Shown: positions 47,883-48,256 of the stretch, in pieces
Layout of the letters: each line of letters starts with the position of its first letter
Numbering within the stretch: position 1 is the first letter of the stretch
From: Specibacter cremeus
GTDB lineage: Bacteria > Actinomycetota > Actinomycetes > Actinomycetales > Micrococcaceae
Direction: 5' to 3'
Length of the DNA stretch: 48,256 nucleotides
Assembly (NCBI RefSeq): GCF_003946885.1
Contig: NZ_RWKQ01000035.1
Span: 1-48,256, forward strand
Notes under the pieces: model-generated
What the model was told of the DNA's origin: nothing
What the model saw: only the letters and a program-made list of their open reading frames with translations
The model's database searches: none
Program-made: the position numbers and the translations under genes

Positions 47883-48256
47883 ATGACAGAAATGAGCACA
47901 CCCGTGTCCACTGCCATCCCCACCCCTGTTGGAGCCACTGTTGGATCCGCCGAGCGCCCCCTGCGTGTGGCCGTTATTGGTTCGGGTCCGGCGGGGGTGT
48001 ATGCCGCGGACCTGTTGACGAAGTCGCAGGAGGTGGCGGATGGGTTGTCGGTGAGTATTGACCTGTTTGACCGGTATCCGGCGCCGTATGGGTTGATCCG
48101 GTATGGGGTGGCGCCGGATCATCCGCGGATCAAGGGGATCGTGGGCGCGTTGCACAAGGTGTTGGACCGGGGTGATATCCGGTTTTTCGGCAATGTGGCG
48201 TACGGGGTGGATTTGTCGTTGGCGGATTTGCGGGCCCACTATGATGCGGTGGTCTT
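47883..48256 (+). CDS. fprA: Ferredoxin-NADP reductase (FprA-like), 3' end outside the window
   Basis: The partial frame begins MTEMSTPV (ATG 47883, with 47892 as an alternative) and runs to the window edge without a stop. After about 30 linker residues, LRVAVIGSGPAGVYAADLLT is the FAD-binding GxGxxG motif, and IDLFDRYPAPYGLIRYGVAP and DHPRIKGIVGAL match FprA/adrenodoxin-reductase-type enzymes. It would supply reduced ferredoxin, fitting a siroheme-dependent sulfite or nitrite reductase expected beyond the window. TAGAAT (47857-47862), made partly of the cysG stop codon, may be its -10. Third positions favour G and T (gtt, ggt, gtg), unlike cysG. Confidence 0.85.
   Translation, partial: MTEMSTPVSTAIPTPVGATVGSAERPLRVAVIGSGPAGVYAADLLTKSQEVADGLSVSIDLFDRYPAPYGLIRYGVAPDHPRIKGIVGALHKVLDRGDIRFFGNVAYGVDLSLADLRAHYDAVV

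Overview
The window is high-GC DNA with densely packed genes, many 4-8 bp gene overlaps (ATGA, GTGA), many leaderless-looking promoters (TAnnnT about 6-7 nt before the start codon) and actinobacterial gene families. Together with a dispersed 24-bp repeat read as VVEPVETP on one strand and GLDGLDHR on the other, this suggests a Micrococcales actinobacterium, most likely Arthrobacter-like (family Micrococcaceae). No tRNA, rRNA, CRISPR array or transposase gene was recognised. The genus is an inference, not a demonstrated fact.

Layout. 0-2.5 kb: type I restriction-modification genes hsdM and hsdS on the minus strand; hsdS carries repeat-encoded residues at its N-terminus and stops inside its second target-recognition domain, probably by a frameshift. 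2.6-5.9 kb: a coupled operon for flavin transfer and electron transport (ApbE, haem-binding ferric-reductase-like membrane protein, NuoF-like flavoprotein, small ferredoxin). 6-10.2 kb: Fpg/Nei-type glycosylase, glyoxalase-fold protein, phospholipase-C-like lipoprotein, acyltransferase-3 membrane protein. 10.2-11.5 kb: degraded toxin-antitoxin material. 11.6-12.3 kb: a dihydrofolate-reductase-fold protein.

12.3-24.2 kb is a large carbohydrate/polyol block. The first half (SDR dehydrogenase, RpiB-type isomerase, DhaK-DhaL fused kinase, MFS transporter, divergent SorC-type regulator) matches the logic of the D-threitol/erythrulose pathway known from Mycobacterium smegmatis: polyol to ketotetrose, to ketotetrose phosphate, to erythrose 4-phosphate. 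The second half is a ribose-type ABC importer divergent from a second SorC-type regulator and an FGGY (xylulokinase-like) kinase. 24.2-29.3 kb is a LacI-controlled operon (ACS-type MFS transporter, DapA-family aldolase/dehydratase, HpcH/HpaI-family aldolase, SDR) that may degrade a sugar acid; a perfect 28-bp palindrome lies in front of it and a related site lies in front of lacI. A broken second lacI follows.

30.3-39.1 kb: a winged-helix-like protein fused to a pullulanase X25-type module, moaA, a VapBC-type toxin-antitoxin pair, a YdeP/FdhF-family molybdopterin oxidoreductase with a small membrane protein, a Cds1-like cysteine desulfhydrase and a divergent acetyl-CoA hydrolase/CoA-transferase. 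39.2-42.7 kb: an acyl-CoA catabolic operon (SDR, enoyl-CoA hydratase, acyl-CoA dehydrogenase, TetR) with a TetR-type palindrome next to its promoter. 42.7-43.3 kb: inverted repeats and a DUF222/HNH remnant.

43.4-48.3 kb looks like the start of a sulfur (or nitrogen) assimilation region: a short leaderless ORF, an SsuABC/TauABC-like importer, siroheme synthase CysG with four 24-bp repeats inserted in frame between its two enzymatic halves, and the beginning of an FprA-type ferredoxin-NADP reductase. The promoters in front of the importer and of cysG share one architecture (two CCGCRTGA boxes 10 bp apart, TTGA at -35, TAnnnT at -10, leaderless ATG), which is the strongest candidate for an undescribed regulon in this window.
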